A program made the translations under genes and the position numbers. Shown one piece after another: positions 35,661 through 46,669 of a stretch of 64,000 bases of DNA. The notes under the pieces were generated by a model. It had not been told where the DNA came from. It saw nothing but the letters and a program-made list of their open reading frames with translations, and searched no databases. This DNA comes from Vitellaria paradoxa (Eukaryota > Streptophyta > Magnoliopsida > Ericales > Sapotaceae), in assembly GCA_019916065.1 (NCBI GenBank), contig CM034236.1:49566690-49630689 (forward strand), written 5' to 3'. The first letter of the stretch is position 1. Each line of letters starts with the position of its first letter.

Positions 35661-38600
35661 CAATAAGACAAATATCAATTGTTTCTCAATATAAATTTGG
35701 TAATTAATAAAGTGAAAATGCAAAACTTTGGCACCATCATTAAGTTAGAGATACTTGCCTGTTTGTTTAAAGCATCTAACGTTTCTTCATTGAGGTCATT
35801 ACTAGCAGTAATACTTGTCTTTCCAAAGTCTGGTACTCCAAATTCCTTCTCAATAGCGTGAAAGAACTTCCGGACCTCACAAGACAAATACGCCAGGTCA
35901 CCAGAGTCTAACCTAATGCCCAGTGCTTTATACCTGCATATTACACCGCTTGGGAAATACAGTTAAAAAATCTGGCAATAAAATATCAAGGAAAAAAAGG
36001 ATCATGCAAATCTTGAAGATTAGTAAATAATAGGAAATCTAATGAGCAGGAAGAGAGTTATAATAGAAAAACAAATGGCAAATGATATAAAACGTACACT
36101 CAATCCGTGAGGGAAATGGTAAAACAATCAGACAGGTAAAAAAGCGTTCATAAATAAATTGTAATATAAGTACCAGTCAGTGCGGTAACATTCAGAAAAA
36201 AATTATATCATGGGCAGTATGCAAGCTCTGGCACTTCATCAAACACAACAAATACATTTAGCAGAATTTTTCATTTGCCGTTACATTCATATTTTCATAT
36301 TCAATCCGATAACCACAAAATGAAATGAGATCATTATGAAGATCACATTTATAGCAAGCATTGGTTTATAGCAACATGATATTATTCTTATGCAAGTTCT
36401 TGTAGACAATTCTGCAGATTATTTGAATTATTAGTAGTGTTCAAGATTTTCTGCACGTAGTGGAAAAAAGAAAGAAACATCAATGGATAATGGAACGCAT
36501 CTCATTTAAGATGGTCATTAAAACTGCACAAAACAAGATAGACTTAATTGATCTACAAAGGAGTTGCTCCTATTGGGTAAAAACATTTGTATTAAGTTCA
36601 AACATAATTATTCTTTCCATAAGATGGTAATTTGTAACAGTAGCATGACCGTGAACTTTTAACAATAGTTAACTGGTAACTTTAGATATCAAATTATGAA
36701 GGCAACCTCCTACAACTAAAGTATCACAGATTCACTCCTAACACTCATTGCCACCACAATGCCTAAACCCTAGCATTTGGAACTGGTTAAGAACAATGGC
36801 GGATCCAGGAAATTTTTTTAATAGAGATGGAAAAATTCATGAAATAAATGTTATGGTGTTTAGAGTTGTAAAAATTAGTATAAATTTGTAAAAATTGCAA
36901 TTTCATAATTCATGCAGTAAGTAAGAAATTTAAATTTTATAAAGATTTGTAGAATTTTATAGAGTTCCAAACAACCCATTATAAAAATAACTATTAACTT
37001 TTTACTCTTATAACCTTTTATCTCTTTTACCTCACTCCTTAAAAAATCAGTTTTAACGAGTACGTGAAAAAAAATATTAATGCATTTGTAATTTTATAAA
37101 ATATACATTATATAATTAAAATAAATAAAATTTTACAAACATAATATTTATCCCAGTTAAATACTATATGCTAAACATATTTTGTAATTTTTCACAGGTT
37201 CAGGATACAAAAGTCCGGAAGTTGAATGCTCAGGCGATGAGCACTTTCAACTATACATGTGTGTAAGTAGTATATCATGTAGAAGACACGATAACCGGTT
37301 ATGAGTGTATGAGTTTTGAAGAACAATTTTATTTATTTATTTTTATTTTTTTACAGGTCATGCGGTTTGCATTTTTTTTTTTTTCAGATTCCAGTGGCTT
37401 CCAGTGGCAGCTGCCGATGCCAGTCAGCCACACGTGGCTCCGCCATTGGTTAAGAAGATCATACCTTGTTAAAGAAAAAAACTAATACAAAGAGAAATGT
37501 TGATAACTGGGAAATGTTTGTCATCACAGCACAAAAACAATGCTAATATAAATCAAAACAATTATATAAAGAAAATATGCCTGTAGACCTTCTGCACATA
37601 CCCCAAATCATTAAGCGCTAGAGCAACTGCACAAAAATTAGGAACCCCACTTCGCATGACCTGGTAAAATGAAATCCGTAAAGAAAGCAAAGATTAACAA
37701 CTCAACATTAGCCACACTGCTATGAAGAAATTATGGCTTGCACAAAAGTGAAATCATTCTATGCTCATGAATAACCAAAACTAAGCAATATCGCCCTATT
37801 GTGAACCCAAAGCACATTTTAAGATATTTAATTCACTGAAACAATGACCAAAAGTTATGATGTCAGCATCTGACTGCTAACAAAGTATGTGATACTAATA
37901 GCAATATTATCATGCTATAAATGATGGAAATTTATACGATGACTTTTACATTCCCCTTCAGAAGGAAAATTTAACTAGATAATAAACAGCCCAAGTACAA
38001 AAGGAGATACAGAAAGGCAAAGAAAACCAGAGATTACAAAAATGAAGCATGTCAACTAAGTCAAATAATGAATAAAAATATTGGCTAAATCACAAAATGA
38101 AAATTATCTAAAAGCTTCTAATAACCAGAAAACAAGGAGTAAGATGTATCTTTCCAGCATTGTCCTTAAAGAATTTAATATAGGGTACTCGCAATTGATC
38201 TAGAAAAACCTTAATCTCATTTAAGACACCAAAGTATCCTGGGGGCAGGGAAGAATAGTCTAAGTTACCCAGTTGCCTACCACTCACTAATCAGTCAAGA
38301 ACCTGATTTGAATAGAAGATCTCTAGAATTTTTGGATTGTGTGATGTATCCAACCAAACTTAAGGTAAAAGCACCCTGAATTTAAAAATTGGGTGGACAT
38401 CAATGATCAAACATAGCATAAAACATTTTCAGTTTCATAATACAGATCGACTGTTAGGTAAAAATAGCAACAAAGTATAAAGGAAAGTTCGGTGTGAAGA
38501 AGATAAGAAATTAAGGATAAAAGGTTATGCTATTAAGGAGTTTTTTTTTTTTTTTTGGGGAAAGGTACTATTAAGGGGTTAACTAACAAAAGCACACTTA

Positions 38601-41600
38601 CGTCATATGTGTCTACCAGCGCTAGAAAATTGCGGGGGAATGCAAGAGCATATGAGGTGAAAGCTGCTAACTCGCTCTGATTCGTCTCACCAAATATGCC
38701 ACGTAATAAGTGCGACCACTGGAAAGCATTCACAAGCAGAAAATTTTTAAGAGTTAAGGAAAAAAAAAGAAAAAAGGACACAACTTGAGGGAATATACAG
38801 TTAAAAAAGATTACTAAAAAATTGTATCGTTGAGGACAGAAAATCTTTACAAAATTAGGCAGTAAAAAAGCATCAAAATATTTAGATACATAATACACTT
38901 GAACGAATGCCTGTTTGAAGTTACAAGCATACTACCATTTATAACAGAACAGAAAGCCAAAGAAATTTATTTTTCATCACATGAAAACAAAGCATAGAAC
39001 CTTTTACTGAAGATGATATGTTGACAAAATAAATAACAAACTAAAAAGGGACGAAAAAAATCAAAATTATGCTACTAGACTCCCAGACGAGTGATCTTCA
39101 AGATCATTCACACATTATTTTCTTTCTGTTGTTGAATTTTCCTATGCCCAAGTTTTGCAGGCGGTTTTCCCACCCTCAGAAAGGAGTATTATGAGCAAAT
39201 ATTTCACAGGAATGCCAGGGCAGAACTTATCATGAATTGGAATGAATAGTGATGTGGAGACACCAATGGTGGAGATTTCAGAATTTAGAATATATATAAA
39301 GAGACAATGATAACATTCATGAAAACTTCCAATACTGAAGAGTACTTATTTAAAGAATATAACTCAAGGTTAACAGTGAACAAATGTAATTGACACACAT
39401 AAAGAATAACTACTCTTTCCAAAAAAGCACCACATCTGGCTGGTCTAAAACAAATTACAATCACAGACGAACCTGTACCTATTTACTAACATGCAAGATA
39501 AGCATTCTCATTTTAATGTCAGGGCATGCATGAATATCCTCAGTGCTCCAGTGCATGGAATAAAATTTACTGTTTGCATTATCATAGTTTACAGGGCATA
39601 CAAAAAATTATACTCTTTCTGTTACATGTTTTACATGCATTTATCATTGGCAGCAAGTTTTCATTTTGCAAGCTCAAATGCGAAATGGTTGTCTCAAAGG
39701 TAGTCTCAAAATCAGAGATATAATCAGAACAGAACAGAAAAGAATGAGAAGTGACAAATTAAAATATCATAAATATCATAAAGTGAATGCCACTCAAGTT
39801 TGAAAACACAGTAGCTCAGATCATAGTAACTTGTGTCTCTAGCTACTGATAAAGTACTACACAGATTTAAAGAGCAATGAAAACAAAAATTGTTGGATAA
39901 ACCAAGCATCAATGAATCGAAGATGAAACAAGAAATTTATAAAACAGTTGAGTAGAATCCTGGTCACCTTTATTTTGCTTAACCATGTCTGCACTAGACC
40001 AACAAAGTCCCCACAAGTACTAGAACCATCACAACTTTGAAGTGATTTCTCCATGATCTCATCAGGGCTCTGCAGATCATGGGCACCAAGTTAACTAAAG
40101 AAAACAAATCCAGGTAACTGGCCTCAACATATTGGGAATAAGACTTGTTGAGATAAGTGAGTTAACAGACTAACTTCATGAAGTTATCATGGCTTCCCTT
40201 GAAATCCATAATACTCACCAATATAGAAAAATGTAACTTATTTAGTAATTTTATCCTTGAAATGGTCTTACAAGTTTTTTAAGAGATCATACAAGTTTTC
40301 TAATCTCTTAATCATTGGGACTTTGATATTTCCATTGATTTCATACCCCAATGTCACAGTCAAGGTAGTTTCAGGAAAATAAAAAAGGGAGAGGAGAAAA
40401 ATGGAACTTTTCATTTTTCACCTTGAAATGTCCTTTCCTCCAATCAAAAAACTTGAAATATTAACTCAAATATGCAAAAAAATCTTTAGACACAAATTGC
40501 AACTTTCCGCAGTGAAACTGACACTGTTAGCATAATCCCATATCAAGTCAAGTTCTTGAATGGGAAGTGAATATAATGCACGGCTAATGAATCCTCTAGG
40601 CATCAAATTGAAACTTTCCTTAGGTAAATCGACACTGTTAGAACAATCCCATATAAAATTCCCAATGAAAAGCAAATATAATACATGGGTGAACAAAAAC
40701 AACAGAACTATGCACTGGAAGGAAGACTTCAAAATAACTGCAATTTGGGATGGGGGGGAAAAAGAGAGAGAGAGAGAGAGAGAGAGAGGGAACTAGTTAT
40801 GGAAAATTCTTGCATGCTACACCTACCATGAATGAGCTAACAAAAGCATGAGAATGCGTTCCACGGAGTGGTATTCCGAATAACCTCCCTGCTTCAACAT
40901 TGCTACCAATGGAACAAAATGGAAAATAAGCCACAATGAAATCAGCTTTGATCAAGCAATTAATTAAAAAATAAAATAAGAAGGCTGCAAGTATAAGGTC
41001 TAAGTCAGCCCAAAGTCACTCATAAATGGAAATACACGATCTGTCTTTATGTCATTCTATGTCTGACCTGTTAGTATTTTTAATTTTAATTCTAAGTTCA
41101 TCAAACAGCACGCTACAGCAATAGGCCCGTAGGTAAAAGATTAATAGCAGAAGTTTTCAAAGTACATACAGGGCAGACCAAAACATTTTTGTTTTGGTGG
41201 GTGCTTTTTATTTTTATTTTTTTTTTTGGGAGGAGGGGGAGGGTTGGGGGTGGGAACTATGGCTTTAGAAGCATAGAAATTTTAAAAACCTAAAAAAAAA
41301 AAAAAAACAGTGGACCATTTATCTCAAAAAAAGTTGCATTTCCTTTTTCTTCTATATATTTTTGAATGTGCACTTTATGAGCCTCTACTGCTTCTTAGGT
41401 GCCAGATGTCAATAGCACCTTTGTCAAAGAGATATAGTGCTGTACAATTCCCCTTCATTCAGTCAAACAGTACAGAGGCTATGCAGAAAAATCCACCAAC
41501 CAAACATATATTCTAAAATCTCAAGAAGATTCAGACTCTAAATCAACTTCAACAGTCTCTTTTTTTTTTTTTTTGAAAGGTCAACTCCAACAGTCCAACT

Positions 41601-44600
41601 CATAAATAAGAGTGGAATTGATCTAGCCACACTTTAAGTATAAAAAAAAAAAAAAAAAAATCCTAATAAACTAACATGGAAAAGCGGTTTTAGAAATGAG
41701 TTTTTTTTTTTTTTTGGTTTGGGGTAACAGGGAGACCCACAGCCACCCTTTGGGTGTGCACTAGGTTAACCCATCAGACGCGTAATAACCCACAAACCAT
41801 GTGGACCGGGTAAATTCGTGAAAGATCCATGTGTACGTTCCATCCCAAGGAGGAGCCCCCTGGGGTCAAACTCAAGACCGCCCCCTAGAAATGAGTTTCT
41901 GACCAACAAAGTAATCGGTCTCCAACAAAATAAGTTGTTTGAAATTTCAAAAGCATAAAATTGCTAACCACATATTTGAATTGATAATTTAATTTTCCAA
42001 AGGAATCACCTTGTTGCATCAAATCCTCCAAGATAGCTGTATTTTGATGCCCCTATTCCCCCATCAGGCCCCTAATGTGAACACAAATATAGAATCTAGT
42101 GAAAATCAATACACCGATAATTTCTTCAAAACAAAGAAAAAACCTCAATAACCTGTGCTCGTCGAAGACCAAACTCAAGTAGAAGTTTCGACTTTCCAGC
42201 AACAAAACGGTGCCTTGCAGCATTTGTGGCAACGAGTGATGCATAATTGATAAGATTCAAAAATGTAGTCTCCAGAAGTTGAACCACCTGAAGACAAAAA
42301 AAGGTATTAAGGTATGACACTATGGGAGTACTAGAAACATTTAAAATGCTAAAGTTTAACATCAAAAGAGAGCTTTGATCATTCATCAAAACACAACAAC
42401 AATTCTCTGACAATCATCTGGCAGAAAGTAGTGGTATATAGATACTCACAGCAATTGGCCCTTCAACTCTCACAAGAGGTACCTTCGGGAAAACGACAGA
42501 CCCTTCCGAAATAGCATATACTTCAACGTCAGAACAATCAATTCTTCTAAGATAATCATAGAAGGCATCCTACAGTTCATCAATCAGAATTAATTAGCAA
42601 ATCATTATTCAGGTGGATAGAAGTCACAGATTACATTAAAAGCACATTTATTTCGTGGGATATGGGGTTGGATAGAAGATGCATCCCACTCCCAACTTTT
42701 ATCATAAGTTTGGTTACATAAGAACCATGGATATAGATATGGGATACGGATATGATACGAGTATGGATATAGATATAGATACGGCAATTTTAAAAAAATG
42801 AAAATACGAATATGGTAGGGATATGGCTTAAAATATAAATTTTGTATACTTTTATTAGTCATATATATGAATATAACAATCACAACAAAATTAATTTAAT
42901 ATATAATTCAATATACAAAATATAACAAAATATAAGTTACAAGATTTTATAATTTTAGGAATTTTAACTACTTAAATCTAGATTTGTCTTGATCATATAT
43001 TTGAAGAAAAATGATAAAATAATAGGATACGTCATGTGGTATATCCGATACGTATCTTAAAATATCCAAAGAGTATGTATATCCGATACGTATCGATACG
43101 GATACCGCATCCATTTTGGAGTATCCGTGCACCCATTTTGGAGTATCTGTGCTTCCTAGTTGGTTACATTTTTTTTATTGGGATAACATCCTTTGTGGAA
43201 TGTAGATAATATATATAGATGACATCTCATGGGAGAGATTATCCGTAAAAAAGAAATGTAATTATACACGGGATCAAAATTGACAGATGCTAAGTTCTAT
43301 CCACCCCCATATCCCAAAAAACGAACATGGCCTAAGTATATACAATGGCATGATATCTTATATAAGTTTTAAGAGTATCACTAGCAAAAACATATTTGAT
43401 TTTCTAGCATAGAAAAAAATTGTAGGTCTGTCTATAGTTGGAATGCAACTGGATGATAGATTTAGTGTATCTCTTACTCCTGCGTATGGATCATTTTCGG
43501 TTCAATAATCAAAGTGAATATGCTTCCATGAACTCATTTGGCTAATAGGAAAATATATTCAGACAATTTGCCAATGCAAGATAGAAGTGATCAACAGTAT
43601 TTGTGTTGGACATCAAATACCTTGCCAGCCCTGTTCAAGAACCATTCATTTCGAAAACAAATTCTCTTATATTAGCTTATTGTTCAGAAATCACACATCA
43701 TTAGACTCATTGCAGTAACTTTTACCATTTTCAGCTACACATTTACACAAATTTCCAGTTTCCCATGTTCCACATTAAGGCTTTAATGTGCACAAATTGC
43801 TGAGACATCTTTAAAAAAATGAAACAATTTTTTGCATTCATAGAACAATGTGTTACTTGGCCCATTTCATCTGCATACTTACGAAAATCAAAAAACTTTT
43901 TCGCAAATAGCATATGTAGCTTGTAAGAACATTTTTTAAAAGAAAATTTGAGAGGCCTTTACTACTTATCCATAGATACCTAAAGATGAACAAAAGTGTG
44001 TGTGTAGCAAAAAAAAAAAAAAGTACATTAACACCAGTTGATTACTAGTTACTAATGAAATTGGTTTACCTCACATGTTTTAGGCAAGGATGCCTGGAGA
44101 AAAGCAATCTCCTCCTCTCTAATTTTAAAATTGGCAATGAACCTTACGCACTCTTCAAGACCAGCAAAAATTGTGTATTCACCACCAAATGGGTTCTTCC
44201 GAAAATATAAATCAAACCTGGAAAGTATAGTTGTTAGAAATGATGGGTTTGTTGAAAAATCTAAAAAATTTATTGCCCATAAAGGGTTGCTTCATAATAT
44301 AGATAGAACAAGTTAAATCTCAAAAAATGTTTTTATTTGATTTATTTACTTATTATTTATTTTATTTTTTTTGGGGGGGTAACATTACAACCTTCAAAAA
44401 AAAAAAAAAAAAACACACAGACAATTAAGTAAAACTCTAAGGTTTAATAAAGAGATGCATTATATGGAGATATCTAAATTTAATTTCAATTGAAAATCTG
44501 ATTTCCTTCCATGATAAAATCCAAGTCCAGATGGACAACATCACCAGCCTCCGTTTTTCATCCCCTGTATATATAATTGGACACTTTTGAAGAGCTTTTA

Positions 44601-46088
44601 TGGGAATTTCATACTGGCTGAATTTGCTTGTGGTCAAGCATATTCGTTGCTAATAAGAATTTCAAAGATAGCATAAGAGAGGCAATAGAAATGTTAAACA
44701 ATTTAGCACATAAACAGAGAAAGGTTTTGAGGATTCCTTGTTAACTGGTTAATTAACTTATTAATTATTTATATATTTGTCATCTACTGGGGGGTGTTTT
44801 TGTGTGTGTGTGTGTGTGTGCGCGCGTGCACGCACTTTTATTATTATTTTTATTTATTTATTTTTTTTTGGGGGGGGGGGAGCGGCTGGTTCTTCATAAA
44901 TCCTCTGGTTACATAGTAGTATGTCTCTTTCTTGATCACCCATGACCTAGCTGAACAACAATTTGCTTTTTTTGTTGTGCTAATCATTTGTGTGTTTGTC
45001 TTTTCCGCATCAGCAAGGGTTTGCAAATCCTCTACCTATAGTCATTTTTGGCCTCAAAACAAGTTGCTTGTTCATTCCATGATATCAGCGACTGCTGTTT
45101 ATAGATTCACATGTAAGATTATCCCAATGAATGGTTAAGGGTCATCCATTCAACTAGTAGTTAAGTACATGATCAAGTTAGCTAGAGCTGGTTCTAATCT
45201 AAAAGCTCTCTTCCTAAAAGCAACATTTTATACCCAATGTACAATTATAGAAGCTATATCAGTTATAATTTGCAAAGGTGAAACTAAACACACAAATGCT
45301 AGTAAATTTGTCCAGGTACGAGGCTCTCTTATAGCAGGGTCGGGAAGGGTCGAACCCTAAAATGCTTCCCAAAAATCAAAAGGAATCCACTTTCAACAAT
45401 AGCAAGAATTAGAATTATTTGAATGTAGTCACGAATCCTAACCATTTAGACTCTCAATTCACTTAAGAACATACTATGAAGTACATCATTTTCTCAGCTC
45501 CATTAAAAATTTCAGAATAGAATGAGATTCGTTTATGTGGTTCCTTTTTTGCTTCCATCTTTGTATGTACAAGAAATCGATCTGCTTTTAGTTTCAAATG
45601 AGTTTATTGCCTGAATAAAACATGAACTGACACCATATAGTGTAGTTTCTTCATGCAAAAAAATTGTACTTCATCTATTACTGTTACAGCAAATAGATCA
45701 TCCAACAATAATACACGTTTAATTTTCACGAAATTTCACCACAGGTAAAGGTCTAGACCAATTGAATTTGTTCCAACAAATAAAATCTTCAACTAGTGCT
45801 ATTCACATCCATGATAATTGAGAAAGACACAAACCGACACAATTACGGGAAATACCAAAACCAACAACAGACCGAACAACTAACAAGAATTGATAGAGAA
45901 GCCAATTCGCATACGGAATAGTGGACTCACACGGCTCTTTCGTTGTGCTTGCCGGCTTTCCAGTACGCATATGCCATGGTGAACTGATAGAGATCTGAGA
46001 GCAGAGGCGTCACCATCGGATTGGTCGGCCCGCCGATAAGCGAGCGCCGGCTTTCTTCTCCCTTGGGACCATTAGCTTTCGTCTCCAT
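33932..46088 (-). CDS. NAPRT: Nicotinate phosphoribosyltransferase, 15 exons
   Basis: Exons (minus strand order): 46088-45931, 44217-44070, 42569-42450, 42287-42153, 42071-42010, 40902-40827, 40069-39968, 38718-38602, 37660-37602, 35933-35759, 35567-35433, 35358-35260, 34738-34630, 34239-34127, 34009-33932. The frame closes at 561 aa, close to the usual plant length (about 560). The enzyme converts nicotinate and PRPP to nicotinate mononucleotide, the first step of the Preiss-Handler NAD salvage route. Seen in order: [20 protein letters not shown] near the N terminus, [51 protein letters not shown] (about 331-340), ITASNDLNE (367-375) and IDAFGIGT (388-395), all NAPRTase family blocks. Intron 10 is GC-AG, all others GT-AG. 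The start ATG at 46088 gives METKANGP; upstream in-frame sequence lacks another better start. Introns 2, 5 and 9 carry transposon insertions. The gene appears intact. Confidence 0.94.
35757..35758 (-). other. GC donor of a GC-AG intron in NAPRT (intron 10)
   Basis: The exon 10 end reads CAG|GCAAGT. The next exon begins after CACAG at 35567. Using this donor gives the continuous family reading [13 protein letters not shown]; no GT close by does. GC-AG introns are a known minor class with strong flanking consensus, as here. Confidence 0.85.
36794..37448. mobile_element. hAT-like element in NAPRT intron 9, 8-bp target duplication
   Basis: The element is flanked by gttaagaa at 36786-36793 and 37449-37456. 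The ends are CAATGGCGGATCCA and, on the other strand from the right, CAATGGCGGAGCCA, a one-mismatch terminal inverted repeat of hAT type. The 655 bp have no transposase frame. A smaller MITE seems nested inside at about 36855-36977. Confidence 0.85.
36855..36977. mobile_element. Small MITE nested in the hAT-like element
   Basis: It starts ggtgtttagagttgt and ends gttccaaacaaccc. The inside includes ttcatgcagtaagtaag and agatttgtagaattttat, which recur in the MITE at 60529-60700. The target duplication is unclear, so the limits are approximate. Confidence 0.55.
41704..41885 (-). mobile_element. SINE-like retroposon in NAPRT intron 5, 13-bp target duplication
   Basis: The element is flanked by tagaaatgagttt at 41691-41703 and 41886-41898 (perfect). 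A T run on the plus strand marks an A tail, so it lies on the minus strand. Its 5' end starts near a B-box-like ggtcttgagtttgacccc, so it is probably a 5'-truncated tRNA-derived SINE. The body is GC-richer than the intron. Confidence 0.82.
42640..43332. mobile_element. Harbinger/Tourist-like MITE in NAPRT intron 2, interrupted
   Basis: The terminal inverted repeats end in a shared GGGATATGGGG, 18-28 bases in from each end, followed by (g/t)TGGATAGAA. The flanks are taa at 42637-42639 and 43333-43335, the TAA duplication of this superfamily. The host element is about 250 bp, split by a 440-bp insertion at 42720-43159. Confidence 0.75.
42720..43159. mobile_element. Insertion nested in the Tourist-like MITE
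   Basis: The insertion is flanked by ttggttacat at 42710-42719 and 43160-43169 (10 of 10). The ends are weakly inverted: gaaccatggata on the left, gaagcacagata from the right on the other strand. The inside is rich in GATATGGATA-type units (42725-42785, 43035-43110). The length of the direct repeat fits hAT (8 bp) or Mutator (9-10 bp); the class is left open. Confidence 0.7.
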
Positions 46089-46205
46089 TGTTTGCTGCGA
46101 AATTGAAATTCTAGGGTTCTGTTTTCTCACTCTACAATCTGCTATTCCTCTTGTTGTTACAGATTTTGATATATTCTATACACACACCACCATAAATACA
46201 AACGC

Positions 46206-46248
<43 letters not shown>
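46206..46248 (-). repeat. (CT)n tract with (TA)n upstream of the NAPRT start
   Basis: On the coding strand a CT run (46248-46222) and a TA run (46221-46206) lie 118-160 bp before the ATG, probably in or near the 5' UTR. CT-rich leaders are common in plants. Confidence 0.8.
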
Positions 46249-46584
46249 AACGTGAATTGAACGGCCTATAGAAGTCGTGCGAGAGGCACCGGAGTGCTTC
46301 GATGCTATGGTACCAAGGAAGGGTTGGACCAGGGAGAATCAATGATTCAAATTATTCAATGAACAAGGACGAGGAACGGACTGGGAGGGAGGGAGGGAGA
46401 TAAAAACAATCCGATACTTCGTTTTTTTTTTTAATTTCTTTTTTTTTTTCGTCGTATATAATTTTTTTTTTATCAACATTTAATTATTTTTTCCAATTTA
46501 TAAATTTTTGGTTTGTTAACCGTATTCATTCAAAAAAAAAAAAAAAACTATAACAACGAGAGAAATAACTGATTATAAAGCGAT

Positions 46585-46661
46585 AAAACAGAGCCCTAAA
46601 ATTTCAGTTTCGCAGCAGACAATGGACACGAAAGCTAATGGTCCGATAGCGACGGGCCGAC
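46585..46661 (+). pseudogene. Inverted, broken copy of the NAPRT 5' end
   Basis: The plus strand from 46585 to 46644 matches the NAPRT leader and first codons (minus strand 46125-46066) at 55 of 60 positions, including the context CAGCARACAATGGA and the codons for TKANGP. After this about 30 bases of exon 1 are missing; similarity resumes at gggccgac (46654-46661, against 46031-46024). The copy points away from NAPRT, with its ATG at 46622. Its frame ends after 31 codons. It is not a working gene, but it puts duplicated leader sequence head-to-head about 500 bp upstream. Confidence 0.85.
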
Positions 46662-46669
46662 TTCTGAAA

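Noticed and set aside
45134..45360. Possible SINE in NAPRT intron 1
   Set aside because: Weak A- and B-box-like text and a tail-like end, but no duplication and poor spacing.
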